DNA from: Polaromonas vacuolata
GTDB taxonomy: Bacteria > Pseudomonadota > Gammaproteobacteria > Burkholderiales > Burkholderiaceae_C
Length of the DNA stretch: 64,000 nucleotides
Assembly: GCF_012584515.1 (NCBI RefSeq)
Contig: NZ_CP051461.1
Location: forward strand, 604,001-668,000
Direction: 5' to 3'
Below the pieces are notes generated by a model, which saw nothing but the letters and a program-made list of their open reading frames with translations, made no database searches and had not been told where the DNA came from. Both the position numbers and the translations under genes were made by a program. Below are positions 63,428-64,000 of this stretch, piece after piece. Positions within the stretch are counted from its first letter, which is position 1; each line of letters starts with the position of its first letter.

Positions 63428-63933
63428 CTTACCCTGAGCAATTCATCGAGTATCAAACAAATCGCGCCAATCGTGATGGCGGCGTCGGCCACATTAAACG
63501 CCGGGAAATGCCAACCCAAATAATGAAAGTCTAAAAAGTCCACCACATAGCCGTGCATGCTGCGGTCAATCACATTGCCCAGCGCGCCGCCCAAAATGCA
63601 GGCCAGCGCAAACGAGAATAGTTTTTGCCCCGCGTGCGACCTGAGCATCCAAATAATAAAGCCCGCAGCAGCCACGCCTATGGCGGTAAAGAACCAGCGT
63701 TGCCAGCCTGAAGCACCGGCTAAAAAAGAAAACGCTGCACCGCTGTTATGCACCCGCACCAAATTAAAAAAGCTGGTCACATAGCTCGTATCACCCAAGC
63801 GAAAGTAACCCACAACCAGCACTTTGACGAACTGGTCAACAATCAAAATTATCAAGGCTAGCCCCAGCCAAGGCAGCATGCTGCTAGCCGCTGAGGTGGA
63901 CGATGATTTTCTCACTAGGGTGGTTTTGGCCAT
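63415..63933 (-). CDS. lspA: Signal peptidase II (lipoprotein signal peptidase)
   Basis: A 172-aa inner-membrane aspartic protease with four helices. It cleaves prolipoproteins before the lipid-modified Cys. The catalytic Asp residues are in [10 protein letters not shown] and [22 protein letters not shown] is the other family box. The N-terminal 20 residues are longer and more polar than usual. In relatives, ileS lies directly upstream; that region is beyond the window end. Confidence 0.94.
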   Translation of the reverse strand: MAKTTLVRKSSSTSAASSMLPWLGLALIILIVDQFVKVLVVGYFRLGDTSYVTSFFNLVRVHNSGAAFSFLAGASGWQRWFFTAIGVAAAGFIIWMLRSHAGQKLFSFALACILGGALGNVIDRSMHGYVVDFLDFHYLGWHFPAFNVADAAITIGAICLILDELLRVRKSR

Positions 63934-64000
63934 GATTTTTTGTTTTTAAAATGAACCGTGCTCTCGCATCAGTGAATTTTTATTTGCTCTTTTTTTTGCG

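Overview
The window looks like a chromosomal segment of a betaproteobacterium of the Burkholderiales, most likely Comamonadaceae-like. Reasons are the layout of the formate dehydrogenase locus with DUF3305/DUF3306 genes, the lolCD, TctBA and lspA gene types, and the overall codon style. The genus cannot be settled from the sequence alone. No rRNA or tRNA gene and no CRISPR array was seen.

1-14.7 kb is one long formate-oxidation locus on the + strand. It starts inside fdsB, continues with fdsA (soluble NAD-linked formate dehydrogenase), then DUF3305, DUF3306, a large poly-ferredoxin and a TorD-type chaperone. These are followed by a second, membrane-bound periplasmic enzyme (Tat-target small protein, FdhA, FdhB, a small lipoprotein, cytochrome b subunit FdhC, a small periplasmic protein) and the sulfur-transfer protein FdhD. 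Both catalytic subunits have Cys, not selenocysteine, at the metal site. 14.8-19.3 kb holds an orphan FtsX-type permease, a group II truncated haemoglobin and two HupE-type membrane proteins.

19.4-29.45 kb is an accessory island. It has an AT-rich stretch, an intact IS30-family element, a glutathione transferase, and two tandem paralogues of a large protein built of 46-residue armadillo-like repeats. Each paralogue is preceded by the same roughly 235-bp leader and the same decayed IS30 relic, so a whole module was duplicated. One paralogue has an internal amber codon at a conserved Trp. 29.5-44.7 kb is mostly core: class II aldolase, DUF1016 nuclease, lolCD, a four-gene J-domain cluster of unknown role, tatD, a deoxyinosine glycosylase, a spermidine-synthase-like protein, a frameshifted GspE-type ATPase, and tctBA.

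44.9-58.5 kb is a second variable zone. It has a CHASE-PAS-GGDEF-EAL protein, and an RsbQ-type hydrolase paired with a PAS-diguanylate cyclase between two inverted IS30 copies. Next come a gamma-glutamyltransferase, a drug/metabolite transporter, and a fourth, older IS30 copy flanked by two truncated effector-like genes. 58.5-64 kb returns to core genes: SDR, RIO kinase, 2-hydroxyacid dehydrogenase, EamA transporter, quinone reductase, lspA.

The two most interesting items are (i) the RsbQ/PAS-GGDEF pair, in which a known hydrolase-plus-PAS stress-signalling module appears to have its phosphatase output replaced by c-di-GMP synthesis, and (ii) the family of repeat-rich, Ser-linker-containing putative secreted proteins associated with IS30 elements and relics. 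The IS30 element is 1089 bp; three copies have perfect 3-bp target duplications and the fourth does not.
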